DNA of 12,468 nt, from assembly GCA_023415545.1 (NCBI GenBank), contig JAEZKJ010000033.1:1-12468 (forward strand), written 5' to 3'. Below the pieces are notes generated by a model that was not told the DNA's origin, searched no databases, and was given only the letters and a program-made list of their open reading frames with translations. Below are positions 1 through 6,510 of this stretch, piece by piece (within the stretch, counting starts at the first letter, position 1; each line of letters starts with the position of its first letter). Position numbers and translations under genes: made by a program. The DNA is from Bacteroidota bacterium (GTDB lineage Bacteria; Bacteroidota; Bacteroidia; Bacteroidales; Bacteroidaceae).

Positions 1-48
1 GTTCCTGAAAAATAGAATATCATATATTTACTATTATTAGTATTAGAA

Positions 49-91
49 TAGTTATAATAAAAAGAAACGATGCCAACAAATTGACATCGTT
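49..91 (-). terminator. intrinsic terminator of the 6S-like RNA
   Basis: An 11-bp stem (81-91 with 66-76, one U-G wobble) closed by a 4-nt loop (77-80) is followed on the minus strand by a U-rich tract read from 65 downwards. This defines the 3' end of the small RNA at about 55-60. Confidence 0.85.
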
Positions 92-297
92 CTCTCTTAT
101 ATTAAAGCCGCATTAGTGATGCGATGAAACTCCGAATGACAAGATTTGAGTGCCCTCCTCCTTTGTAATCCACCGGCTTAAAAGCTACCCGAAGGCGTGG
201 CCCGCCATTGGAAGATGAAGCTATGTCTCGGTATTTCAGATTAGTTTGATGAGTTTCCCAATCGAACTAATGCGGCTAATTTTTCATCTCCTTTTGT
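58..297 (-). ncRNA. ssrS: 6S-like small RNA (Bacteroidales-1 motif)
   Basis: This is a structured non-coding RNA of about 240 nt, more GC-rich than its surroundings. The two ends pair through a perfect 12-bp helix (106-117 with 266-277). The helix continues with 122-125/261-264 and 126-132/251-257 after a small bulge. Inside, about 36-38 nt on each side (133-168 and 213-250) have no obvious partner, followed by an apical stem (169-172/209-212 and 175-177/204-206) that contains a CUUCGG element (189-194). Closing stem, central bubble and terminal hairpin are the 6S RNA layout, in which the bubble mimics an open promoter and sequesters RNA polymerase. A promoter and an intrinsic terminator frame it. 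From established knowledge, the Bacteroidales-1 motif lies typically downstream of rplT, as here, and has been proposed to be the 6S RNA of this order. Identity rests on position and hand folding; the ends are approximate. Confidence 0.78.
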
Positions 298-301
298 TAT
301 A

Positions 302-333
302 CAAATATACTCGTTTTTCATAATATAAACAAG
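302..333 (-). promoter_or_regulatory. promoter of the 6S-like RNA
   Basis: On the minus strand the -7 box TATATTTG (302-309) matches the Bacteroidota consensus TAnnTTTG exactly. Twenty bases upstream lies CTTG (330-333), one mismatch from the -33 consensus TTTG. The predicted start is near 297, just before the structured RNA. Because the rplT terminator lies upstream, the RNA should be transcribed independently. Confidence 0.65.
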
Positions 334-410
334 CTTTGGAGGGCTTTGTTTGTTAAATAACTAAGGTTAAATCTTTTTTAAATCTTTATTACATTATATA
401 TCGTAAAGTA

Positions 411-442
411 ATAAAAAAAGCTAGGATAAATGTTATCCTAGC
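411..442 (-). terminator. intrinsic terminator after rplT
   Basis: A perfect 10-bp stem (433-442 with 420-429) with a 3-nt loop (430-432) is followed on the minus strand by seven U residues (413-419). It lies 27 nt past the rplT stop and should end the infC-rpmI-rplT transcript. A weaker hairpin with its own U run (about 451-467) sits between it and the stop codon. Confidence 0.88.
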
Positions 443-469
443 CTTTATATAGAAAAAAAGATTTTCTAA

Positions 470-820
470 TTAAGCAGCTTTTGCTTTAGCTACAACAGCC
501 TTGAATGCTTCAGGGTGGTTAACAGCTAAATCAGCTAAAACTTTACGGTTGATTTCGATACCAGCTTTATGCAAAGCACCCATCAACTTTGAGTAAGACA
601 TACCTTCTAAACGTGCAGCAGCATTGATACGTTGTATCCACAATGCACGGAAGTTACGCTTGTTGTTTTTACGGTCACGGTAAGCATAAGTCAAACCTTT
701 TTCCCAAGTGTTTTTAGCAACAGTCCAAACGTTCTTTCTTGCACCGAAGTAACCTCTTGTTAGACCTAAAATTTTCTTTCTTCTTGCTCTTGAAGCAACA
801 TGATTTACTGATCTTGGCAT
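470..820 (-). CDS. rplT: 50S ribosomal protein L20
   Basis: L20 binds 23S rRNA early in assembly of the large ribosomal subunit. The 116-residue product has the usual family length. It starts with the conserved basic stretch MPRSVNHVASRARRKKILG, followed by GYFGARKN (about residues 23-30), YRDRKNNKRNFRALWIQRIN (about 47-66) and the C-terminal GIEINRKVLADLA segment. The N-terminal tail is highly basic, as expected for an rRNA-threading extension. It lies last in the infC-rpmI-rplT cluster, 102 nt downstream of rpmI; that spacer carries an imperfect hairpin. In several bacteria L20 represses its own operon by binding the mRNA leader, so feedback is plausible here but nothing in the sequence proves it. 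A strong terminator follows. The ATG at 820 is the standard start, with no Shine-Dalgarno upstream. Confidence 0.98.
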   Translation of the reverse strand: MPRSVNHVASRARRKKILGLTRGYFGARKNVWTVAKNTWEKGLTYAYRDRKNNKRNFRALWIQRINAAARLEGMSYSKLMGALHKAGIEINRKVLADLAVNHPEAFKAVVAKAKAA

Positions 821-839
821 AGTTTAAATTCTTTTTTTT

Positions 840-883
840 GAATGTTAGCGTCACATCATTGTGATCTTAAAGCTAAGACATTC
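840..883 (-). promoter_or_regulatory. hairpin in the rpmI-rplT spacer
   Basis: The minus-strand RNA can fold with outer arms 872-883 and 840-849 (6 bp plus 4 bp around a 2-nt bulge) and an inner 5-bp stem TCACA/TGTGA (860-864 with 851-855) with loop 856-859. It lies about 20 nt before the rplT start and is followed by an A run, not a U run, so it is not a terminator. It may be a protein-binding, processing or translation-control element; the role is inferred. Confidence 0.5.
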
Positions 884-919
884 GGTTAATAATAAAAAAA
901 TACTTTTACGCTTTAATAA

Positions 920-1117
920 TTACTTCATGCAAAGAAGTTCCTTAACTTGATCAATATTAGCACTTGCTACTAATGCTGAATGTACAAGGTTTCTTTTTTG
1001 CTTTTTAGTTTTCTTAGTCAAGATATGACTATGAAAAGCGTGCTTTCTTTTGATTTTACCTGTTCCGGTAAGAGTAAATCTTTTTTTAGAACCGGAGTTA
1101 GTCTTGATCTTTGGCAT
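920..1117 (-). CDS. rpmI: 50S ribosomal protein L35
   Basis: L35 is a small basic protein of the large ribosomal subunit. The 65-residue product matches the family in length and in its N-terminal signature MPKIKTNSGSKKRF. This is followed by TGTGKIKRKHAFHSHIL (about residues 17-33) and a lysine-rich segment TKKTKKQKRNL (about 34-44). The C-terminus ends in DQVKELLCMK, which corresponds to the usual VKELL end. The gene lies between infC (67-nt spacer) and rplT, the universal infC-rpmI-rplT order, so co-transcription is expected. The ATG at 1117 is the only sensible start. The preceding spacer carries a GC-containing hairpin. Confidence 0.97.
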   Translation of the reverse strand: MPKIKTNSGSKKRFTLTGTGKIKRKHAFHSHILTKKTKKQKRNLVHSALVASANIDQVKELLCMK

Positions 1118-1150
1118 CTTTTTAAATTTTAATAATTATTATTTATTATG

Positions 1151-1175
1151 GTAACGCACTATACCGGCGCGTTAC
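1151..1175 (-). promoter_or_regulatory. hairpin in the infC-rpmI spacer
   Basis: A perfect 7-bp stem (GTAACGC at 1169-1175, GCGTTAC at 1151-1157, read on the minus strand) encloses an 11-nt loop that is GC-rich compared with its surroundings. It begins 10 nt after the infC stop and ends about 33 nt before the rpmI start. No U run follows it, so it is unlikely to terminate transcription. A regulatory or processing role is inferred only. Confidence 0.45.
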
Positions 1176-1184
1176 GCACTTTTT

Positions 1185-1754
1185 TCATTTTTTTTCTGGC
1201 TCTGCAGGAGCTGCTTGTTTCTTTGGAGCTGCCTGTTTCTTTGGAGCTAAAGAAATAGTCATTCTTTTTCCTTCTAGAAGCGGCATCTGTTCAACTTTAG
1301 CATACTCTTCAAGGTCGTTAGCAAAACGTAATAAAAGAACTTCACCTTGTTCCTTGAATAGAATTGAGCGTCCTTTAAAAAATACGTAAGCTTTAACTTT
1401 ATCTCCGTCTTGTAAAAAACCAATAGCATGCTTTAATTTAAAATTATAATCATGGTCATCAGTTTGTGGTCCAAAACGAATCTCTTTAACGTTAACCTTA
1501 ACCTGCTTAGCTTTTTGTTCCTTTTGACGTTTCTTTAGTTGATAAAGAAATTTAGAATAATCAATAATTCTACAAACTGGAGGAACAGCATTGGGTGATA
1601 TTTCTACTAGATCAGCATCATTATCTTCAGCCATTTTTAACGCTTGTGCTATTGGATAAACTGCTGGCTCAACTTCATCGCCGACTATACGGACTTCTTT
1701 GGCACGAATCTGTTCATTGATTCGATGTTGCCCTTTTAAACTGTCATTCTTCAT
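1185..1754 (-). CDS. infC: translation initiation factor IF-3
   Basis: IF-3 binds the 30S subunit, prevents early 50S joining and monitors start-codon and initiator-tRNA pairing. The N-terminal domain includes RINEQIRAKEVRIVG (residues 11-25) and DLVEISPNAVPPVCRIIDY (48-66). A basic linker helix KKRQKEQKAK (74-83) leads to the C-terminal domain, which starts with KEIRFGPQTDDHDY (90-103) and ends with LEGKRMTISLAPK (160-172). The 189-residue length is slightly long because of an Ala-Pro-Lys-rich tail (about 170-189) encoded by an 18-bp tandem repeat. The start is a plain ATG at 1754, not the rare AUU that enterobacteria use for feedback control. A likely promoter overlaps the end of thrS, 116 nt upstream, so infC-rpmI-rplT can probably be expressed apart from thrS. 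Confidence 0.98.
   Translation of the reverse strand: MKNDSLKGQHRINEQIRAKEVRIVGDEVEPAVYPIAQALKMAEDNDADLVEISPNAVPPVCRIIDYSKFLYQLKKRQKEQKAKQVKVNVKEIRFGPQTDDHDYNFKLKHAIGFLQDGDKVKAYVFFKGRSILFKEQGEVLLLRFANDLEEYAKVEQMPLLEGKRMTISLAPKKQAAPKKQAAPAEPEKK
1207..1248 (-). repeat. 18-bp tandem repeat in the infC 3' end
   Basis: Two adjacent 18-bp units (1207-1224 and 1225-1242) differ at a single base and are followed by the first 6 bases of a third. They encode the repeated residues of the IF-3 tail (APKKQA twice). The repeat keeps the reading frame, so slippage would change the tail length without breaking the protein. Confidence 0.8.
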
Positions 1755-1823
1755 TAAAAAACTATTAGTTCCTGTTTGTTCTTTTTTTTATATTGATTAA
1801 TTATTTCTATTTAAAAACATAAA

Positions 1824-1856
1824 ATTATGCGTAAGGTTCAATAAGCTATGCATAAT
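1824..1856 (-). promoter_or_regulatory. hairpin in the infC leader
   Basis: A 7-bp inverted repeat (ATTATGC at 1850-1856, GCATAAT at 1824-1830 on the minus strand) encloses a 19-nt loop. It lies at the 5' end of the transcript predicted from the promoter that overlaps the thrS stop, about 70 nt before the infC start. A long AU-rich segment follows. It may be part of an infC-operon leader; function inferred. Confidence 0.35.
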
Positions 1857-1865
1857 AAACGGCTG

Positions 1866-1873
1866 CAAAGTTA
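1866..1873 (-). promoter_or_regulatory. candidate infC promoter -7 box overlapping the thrS stop
   Basis: The minus-strand sequence TAACTTTG matches the Bacteroidota -7 consensus TAnnTTTG exactly, and its first three bases are the thrS stop codon. No good TTTG lies at the -33 position. It would give an infC leader of about 105 nt. Confidence 0.4.
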
Positions 1874-3811
1874 CCATTTATTTATCATATTAAAAACTTC
1901 TTCAGCTATATTTTTAGCAAAATCCTCTATTTTTACAGAACCTTTATCTCCTTCACCCTGTTTACGAACTGCTACTTCACCATTTGCAGCCTCTTTCTCA
2001 CCAACGATAAGCATATATGGAATACGTTTCATTTCGTTATCACGTATCTTTCTACCTATCTTTTCATTTCTATCATCAACAACACCACGGATGTCATATT
2101 TGCGAAGAAGTGCTTTAACCTCCTCAGCATAATCATTGAATTTCTCCGAAATAGGAAGGATAGCAACTTGATCAGGCATCAACCACAATGGGAATTTACC
2201 GGCAGTGTGCTCGATTAAAACAGCAATAAAGCGTTCCATTGAACCAAAAGGAGCACGGTGAATCATTACAGGACGATGTTTCTGATTATCAGAGCCCATA
2301 TACTCAAGTTGGAAGCGTTCAGGAAGATTATAGTCAACTTGAATAGTACCTAGCTGCCAACGACGACCGATAGCATCCTTAACCATAAAGTCAAGTTTTG
2401 GACCGTAGAATGCAGCTTCACCATATTCTACTCTAGCCTTAATACCCTTCTCTTTACAAGCCTCTATAATAGCACTCTCTGCTCTCTCCCAGTTCTCATC
2501 GCTACCAATATATTTCTCACGATTAACTTTATCGCGAAGAGATATCTGAGCCTCAACATTTTCAAAATTCATTGAATCGAAAACAATTGAGATAATATCC
2601 ATTACTTTTAAGAACTCATCCTTAACCTGATCGGGGCGGCAGAATAGATGTGCATCGTCTTGAGTAAAACTACGAACACGAGTTAATCCATGTAGCTCAC
2701 CACTCTGCTCATAACGACATACTGTACCGAATTCTGCTAAACGAAGTGGAAGGTCCTTGTATGAACGAGGAGAGTTTTTATATATCATACAGTGATGAGG
2801 ACAGTTCATTGGTTTAAGGAAATACTCTTCACCCTCTTCAGGAGTATGAATAGGTTGGAACGAGTCCTTACCATATTTTGCATAGTGACCTGAAGTGATA
2901 TATAGATTCTTGTTTCCGATAGGTGGACACATTACCTCTTGATAATCATATCTTGCCTGTATTCTACGTAAGAAATTTTGAAGACGAAGTCTAAGAGCTG
3001 TACCCTTAGGAAGCCACATTGGAAGACCTTTTCCTACTGTTTCTGAGAACATGAAAAGATCCATCTCTTTACCTATCTTTCTATGGTCACGTTTCTTTGC
3101 CTCTTCTAAAAGAGTAAGATACTCATCGAGCATCTTTTTCTTTGGGAAAGAGATACCATAAATACGAGTAAGCTGTTTACGGTCTTCACGACCTCTCCAA
3201 TATGCACCAGCTACAGAAAGTAGTTTAACAGCTTTAATTGGAGCTGTAGATGTAATATGAGGGCCACGACAAAGATCTGTAAAAGAACCTTGTGTATATG
3301 TTGTGATATGTCCATCTTCAAGTTCAGAGATAAGCTCACATTTATATGTTTCACCTCTCTCACCAAACTTTTTCAGAGCGTCTTCTTTTTTAATATTCTC
3401 TCTAACAAGAGTCTCTTTTTTAGCAGCCAATTCAGCCATTTTCTTCTCAATAGCAGGAAGATCCGACTCTTTAATTACTGCTTCTCCCGGATCAACATCA
3501 TAATAGAATCCATTCTCTATAGCTGGACCTATACCAAACTGAATTCCAGGATAAAGTTCTTGCAATGCCTCTGCAAGAAGATGGGCACTTGTATGCCAAA
3601 ATGCATGTTTACCCTGCTCATCATCCCATTTATAAAGAACTATCGAAGCATCTTCATTTATAGGAAGTGATAAATCGCACGTTTCTCCGTTCACTCCACA
3701 TGCCAATACATCTTGGGCTAGTCGCGAACTGATACTCTCTGCAATCTGCAAACCAGTTACTCCTTTTTCGTACTCTCTGGAGGAACCGTCAGGAAATGTA
3801 ATTTTTATCAT
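1871..3811 (-). CDS. thrS: threonine--tRNA ligase
   Basis: This cytoplasmic class II synthetase charges tRNA-Thr with threonine. The 646 residues form the complete bacterial architecture. An N-terminal TGS domain (about 1-62) is followed by the editing domain, with H73 and H77 of the HxxxH motif and C181/H185 in DLCRGPH, which clears mischarged serine. The catalytic core (about 245-540) has the zinc ligands C337 (in MNCPHHC), H388 (in DDAHLF) and H518 (in MIHRAPFG), plus class II motif 2 around RYEQSGELHGLTRVRSF (366-382). A C-terminal anticodon-binding domain (about 547-646) completes it. The ATG at 3811 gives the expected MIKITFPDGS start. A TATTTTTG box 30-odd nt upstream may be its own promoter. 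The downstream infC is 116 nt away; the thrS-infC-rpmI-rplT order is widely conserved. Confidence 0.98.
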   Translation of the reverse strand: MIKITFPDGSSREYEKGVTGLQIAESISSRLAQDVLACGVNGETCDLSLPINEDASIVLYKWDDEQGKHAFWHTSAHLLAEALQELYPGIQFGIGPAIENGFYYDVDPGEAVIKESDLPAIEKKMAELAAKKETLVRENIKKEDALKKFGERGETYKCELISELEDGHITTYTQGSFTDLCRGPHITSTAPIKAVKLLSVAGAYWRGREDRKQLTRIYGISFPKKKMLDEYLTLLEEAKKRDHRKIGKEMDLFMFSETVGKGLPMWLPKGTALRLRLQNFLRRIQARYDYQEVMCPPIGNKNLYITSGHYAKYGKDSFQPIHTPEEGEEYFLKPMNCPHHCMIYKNSPRSYKDLPLRLAEFGTVCRYEQSGELHGLTRVRSFTQDDAHLFCRPDQVKDEFLKVMDIISIVFDSMNFENVEAQISLRDKVNREKYIGSDENWERAESAIIEACKEKGIKARVEYGEAAFYGPKLDFMVKDAIGRRWQLGTIQVDYNLPERFQLEYMGSDNQKHRPVMIHRAPFGSMERFIAVLIEHTAGKFPLWLMPDQVAILPISEKFNDYAEEVKALLRKYDIRGVVDDRNEKIGRKIRDNEMKRIPYMLIVGEKEAANGEVAVRKQGEGDKGSVKIEDFAKNIAEEVFNMINKW

Positions 3812-3842
3812 AATTATAATTATATATTCTATCTAAGTGATG

Positions 3843-3850
3843 CAAAAATA
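3843..3850 (-). promoter_or_regulatory. candidate thrS promoter -7 box
   Basis: The minus-strand sequence TATTTTTG matches TAnnTTTG and lies about 31 nt before the thrS ATG. It sits in the 13-mer TATTTTTGCATCA, which recurs exactly before the RluA-family gene (7964-7976, plus strand). There is no clear -33 TTTG, so confidence is modest. Confidence 0.4.
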
Positions 3851-3890
3851 TATAATTCTTTTTACATCACTCTTATCTAGCAAAAAAATG

Positions 3891-5891
3891 TTATTCTTTT
3901 CTATCTGTAAAACGTTTAATTATATTGTAAGCTGAATAAAGTCCCAACTCACCTGCTTTGCTTAAATCTAATATACCTTGACGATTATTTCCTAAGTATA
4001 TATTTATCAAGCCTCTATTAAAATAGGCATCTGCAAATTTAGGGTCCAGTTGAATCGCTTTGTTGTAATCAACCAAAGCAGCTCTATAATCTTTCATTAA
4101 TGAATAAATGTTAGCACGATTATAGTAACCATAAACAAAGTCGGGAGCTAACTCAACTACAATATCTAAATCCTTTTTGATCAATTCGTAATCTAAAGGT
4201 TTTATCGTTTTATTTTCCTCATTGACAGCACTAACATCATACTCTTTTTCCATCTTCAAATACTCTAATTGCTTGTATTTTATTAGAGCTCTCATAAAAT
4301 AAGATGGGAAAAAAGATGGTTGCGCTTCTATCATCTTATCTAGGTCACCAAGTGAGCTAGCAAAATCCTGCACTAAATAAAAGTCAAGTGCACGTGCAAA
4401 TCTTCTATGTGAAAAGCCTTGATCTTCATCAATAACAGTGGATAAATCATTAATCGAACTGAAATGTTTTTTTACTTGTTCTTCGCTTAATGGTGCCTCT
4501 TCATTTGTTATTATTAATCTTTCAGAGAACTCTTTTTTAGCATTAAGTTCATCAATAAATTTATAAAAGTTTACCTGACGCTTAACTTCACTATGTTTTT
4601 CATAGTAAGTAAATGCGAACATAGGTTGAGGAGTAATGGTAATGTTTTTATTTTGTACTTTTCCTCTATAATTTCTTTTATAAATACTGTTATCATCTTC
4701 ATCGTCGGCAACAACAATTTTCCCGTAATTATCCATATTCTTATCTGACTTATTTCGGGTATTATTGTTTGAAGTATTATTTTTCTTAACACCATTCATT
4801 TTATCCAGTTGAGCTTTTAAAAGAACAAGCTCATCCTGCTCAGCACCTTTAAGGTCTCCTACTTTACGTCTTGCCTCAGCTCTATATCTATAGCCGAGCA
4901 AAAAGTTAGGATACTCATTAATAACCGAACTATAATCTTTGATTGCTCCCTTAAAATCACCTGTTTGAAAAAGTAATAAGCCACGATTAAAAATAGCCAT
5001 CATATTATCAGGCTCCATCTTAATGACAAAATTAAAATCTTCAATAGCGCGATTGTCATCACCTACTTGGGCTCTTAAAAGTCCTCGATTATAATGCCCT
5101 ATAAAATTATTTGGTTCAATATCTAAAGCAAAATCATAATCACTCATTGCACCTCGTAAGTTCTTCTGATGATATCTAGCCAATGCCCTATTAATATAGA
5201 CAGCCGAATTTTTAGTAGAAAGATGAATTGCATTATCTAAATCCGACTCTGCATCTTTGTACTTTTGTTGTTGTAGTCTAAGCATAGCCCTGCTTGACCA
5301 AATATCAGGGTCATATTTATCAATTATTAAAGCTGTTTCATAATCTTTCTCAGCCGAGATAGTATCTTTCTGTTTAAGAAACACTTCTCCACGCATAAGA
5401 TAAGCTTTGGTATATTTAGGAGATATTACAATTAGCTTATTCAAATCTCTTTGTGCTCCATCATAATCCTTCTCTTCTATTCTACAAAGTGATAGATTAT
5501 GCCATATACCTATATTCTCAGGATCATATACAAGTGCTTTTTCATAATCTGAGATTGCACCTTTAATATTATTCTGTTTTATTCTCGATAATCCACGTAC
5601 CTGATAAGCACTCACAACATAAGGATTTCTTTCGATTGACTCAGTACAATCATTTTCTGCTCCTTGAAAATCATCAAGATTAATTTTTGCTAATCCTCTG
5701 TAAAAATATGGTTCTGATAGATATGGTTTTGCATTGATAACTTGATTAAAATATTGAATAGATAATACATAATCCTCAAAATAAAGTGCATTGCGACCTA
5801 TTGTCATCACTCTTTCTGTATTAATCTGAGCAAACAGAGTTACAGACGAGAACAATAATAACACAAAAAGATAAAAAGTGCGTTTTATCAT
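3891..5891 (-). CDS. secreted tetratricopeptide-repeat protein
   Basis: This is an exported TPR scaffold protein of about 666 residues; its partner and exact role are unknown. From the ATG at 5891 it begins MIKRTFYLFVLLLFSSVTLFAQ, a typical signal peptide with likely cleavage after A21. There is no lipobox cysteine, so a soluble periplasmic protein is expected. An in-frame ATG at 5915 adds eight residues ahead of the signal peptide and is less likely. About ten 34-residue TPRs (roughly 25-375) show the usual W-, G/Y- and A-positions and Pro at repeat ends (for example YNRGLLRAQVGDDNRAIEDF). A charged, Asn-rich linker (about 375-430) and an aromatic segment follow, then three or four more TPRs to the C-terminus. 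It sits between def and thrS, probably in one transcript. I recall TPR proteins at this locus in other Bacteroidales. TPRs typically organise protein complexes, often in envelope assembly. Confidence 0.88.
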   Translation of the reverse strand: MIKRTFYLFVLLLFSSVTLFAQINTERVMTIGRNALYFEDYVLSIQYFNQVINAKPYLSEPYFYRGLAKINLDDFQGAENDCTESIERNPYVVSAYQVRGLSRIKQNNIKGAISDYEKALVYDPENIGIWHNLSLCRIEEKDYDGAQRDLNKLIVISPKYTKAYLMRGEVFLKQKDTISAEKDYETALIIDKYDPDIWSSRAMLRLQQQKYKDAESDLDNAIHLSTKNSAVYINRALARYHQKNLRGAMSDYDFALDIEPNNFIGHYNRGLLRAQVGDDNRAIEDFNFVIKMEPDNMMAIFNRGLLLFQTGDFKGAIKDYSSVINEYPNFLLGYRYRAEARRKVGDLKGAEQDELVLLKAQLDKMNGVKKNNTSNNNTRNKSDKNMDNYGKIVVADDEDDNSIYKRNYRGKVQNKNITITPQPMFAFTYYEKHSEVKRQVNFYKFIDELNAKKEFSERLIITNEEAPLSEEQVKKHFSSINDLSTVIDEDQGFSHRRFARALDFYLVQDFASSLGDLDKMIEAQPSFFPSYFMRALIKYKQLEYLKMEKEYDVSAVNEENKTIKPLDYELIKKDLDIVVELAPDFVYGYYNRANIYSLMKDYRAALVDYNKAIQLDPKFADAYFNRGLINIYLGNNRQGILDLSKAGELGLYSAYNIIKRFTDRKE

Positions 5892-5943
5892 TTTTATTTG
5901 TGGAAATATGTACATATCTCTATAAATTAATCAATAGATTTAA

Positions 5944-6498
5944 TTACTTAACAGTTTTAACTTTATATGAGCAACGAGCTTTTCCTTTAATCATCGAATT
6001 TAGTTTACCTTTAACCATCTGCTTGCGCATAGTAGAGATATGATCAATAAACATTTTACCATCAAGATGATCGAACTCGTGTTGCATAACTCTAGCTAAA
6101 AAGCCCTCTGCCCATTCATCGTGTGGATTTAAATCCTCATCTAAATAAGTGACATGAATTTTTTCTGCTCTTTTTACTGTCTCATGAATTCCTGGAAGAC
6201 TTAAGCAGCCCTCTTCCATAGAAACCTCATCACCTGCTGTCTCTATTATTCTTGGGTTTATATAAGCGCGACGAAAATCTTTATATTCCGGATATTCATC
6301 CGACATAACGTCTAGGTCGATAACAGCTAATCGGATAGGCAAACCCACTTGAGGAGCTGCTAAACCTACTCCATCAGCTCTATCCATTGTCTCGAACATA
6401 TTTTGTATCAACTCTTTCAAATTTGGATAATCAGGAGTTATATCTTCTGCCTCCTGACGAAGAACCGGTTGTCCGTAAACGTAAATTGGTAATATCAT
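5944..6498 (-). CDS. def: peptide deformylase
   Basis: This metalloenzyme removes the formyl group from the N-terminal methionine of new proteins as they leave the ribosome. All three signature motifs are present: GVGLAAPQ (residues 43-50), EGCLSLPG (96-103) and QHEFDH (139-144). Metal ligands are C98, H140 and H144, with E141 as catalytic base. The length of 184 residues is normal for the type common in Bacteroidota, with a short basic C-terminal tail. The start ATG at 6498 gives MILPIYVYGQPVLR, the usual family N-terminus. It follows ruvX by only 12 nt, so the two are almost certainly co-transcribed. The TPR gene starts 52 nt downstream of its stop. No Shine-Dalgarno is evident. Confidence 0.98.
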   Translation of the reverse strand: MILPIYVYGQPVLRQEAEDITPDYPNLKELIQNMFETMDRADGVGLAAPQVGLPIRLAVIDLDVMSDEYPEYKDFRRAYINPRIIETAGDEVSMEEGCLSLPGIHETVKRAEKIHVTYLDEDLNPHDEWAEGFLARVMQHEFDHLDGKMFIDHISTMRKQMVKGKLNSMIKGKARCSYKVKTVK

Positions 6499-6510
6499 TG
6501 TATTCTATTT

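Noticed and set aside
276..296. GGAG followed by an ATG at the 5' end of the small RNA
   Set aside because: The frame ATG AAA AAT TAG stops after three codons, and the bases are next to or in the closing helix, so it is not a coding start.
831..883. Hairpin plus homopolymer run before rplT read as a terminator
   Set aside because: On the minus strand the run after the hairpin is A, not U; on the plus strand the T run precedes the stem. Neither gives an intrinsic terminator.
1848..2132. Open frame of 94 codons antisense to the thrS 3' end
   Set aside because: Ser/Phe-rich low-complexity translation opposite a conserved gene; no start context.
3257..3670. Open frame of 137 codons antisense to thrS
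   Set aside because: It lies wholly inside the highly conserved thrS gene, its translation resembles no family, and a second antisense frame overlaps it; it is a by-product of thrS codon use.
4571..4795. Frame-shifted open frame inside the TPR gene
   Set aside because: Covers the low-complexity linker region of the TPR gene in another frame; no recognisable domain.
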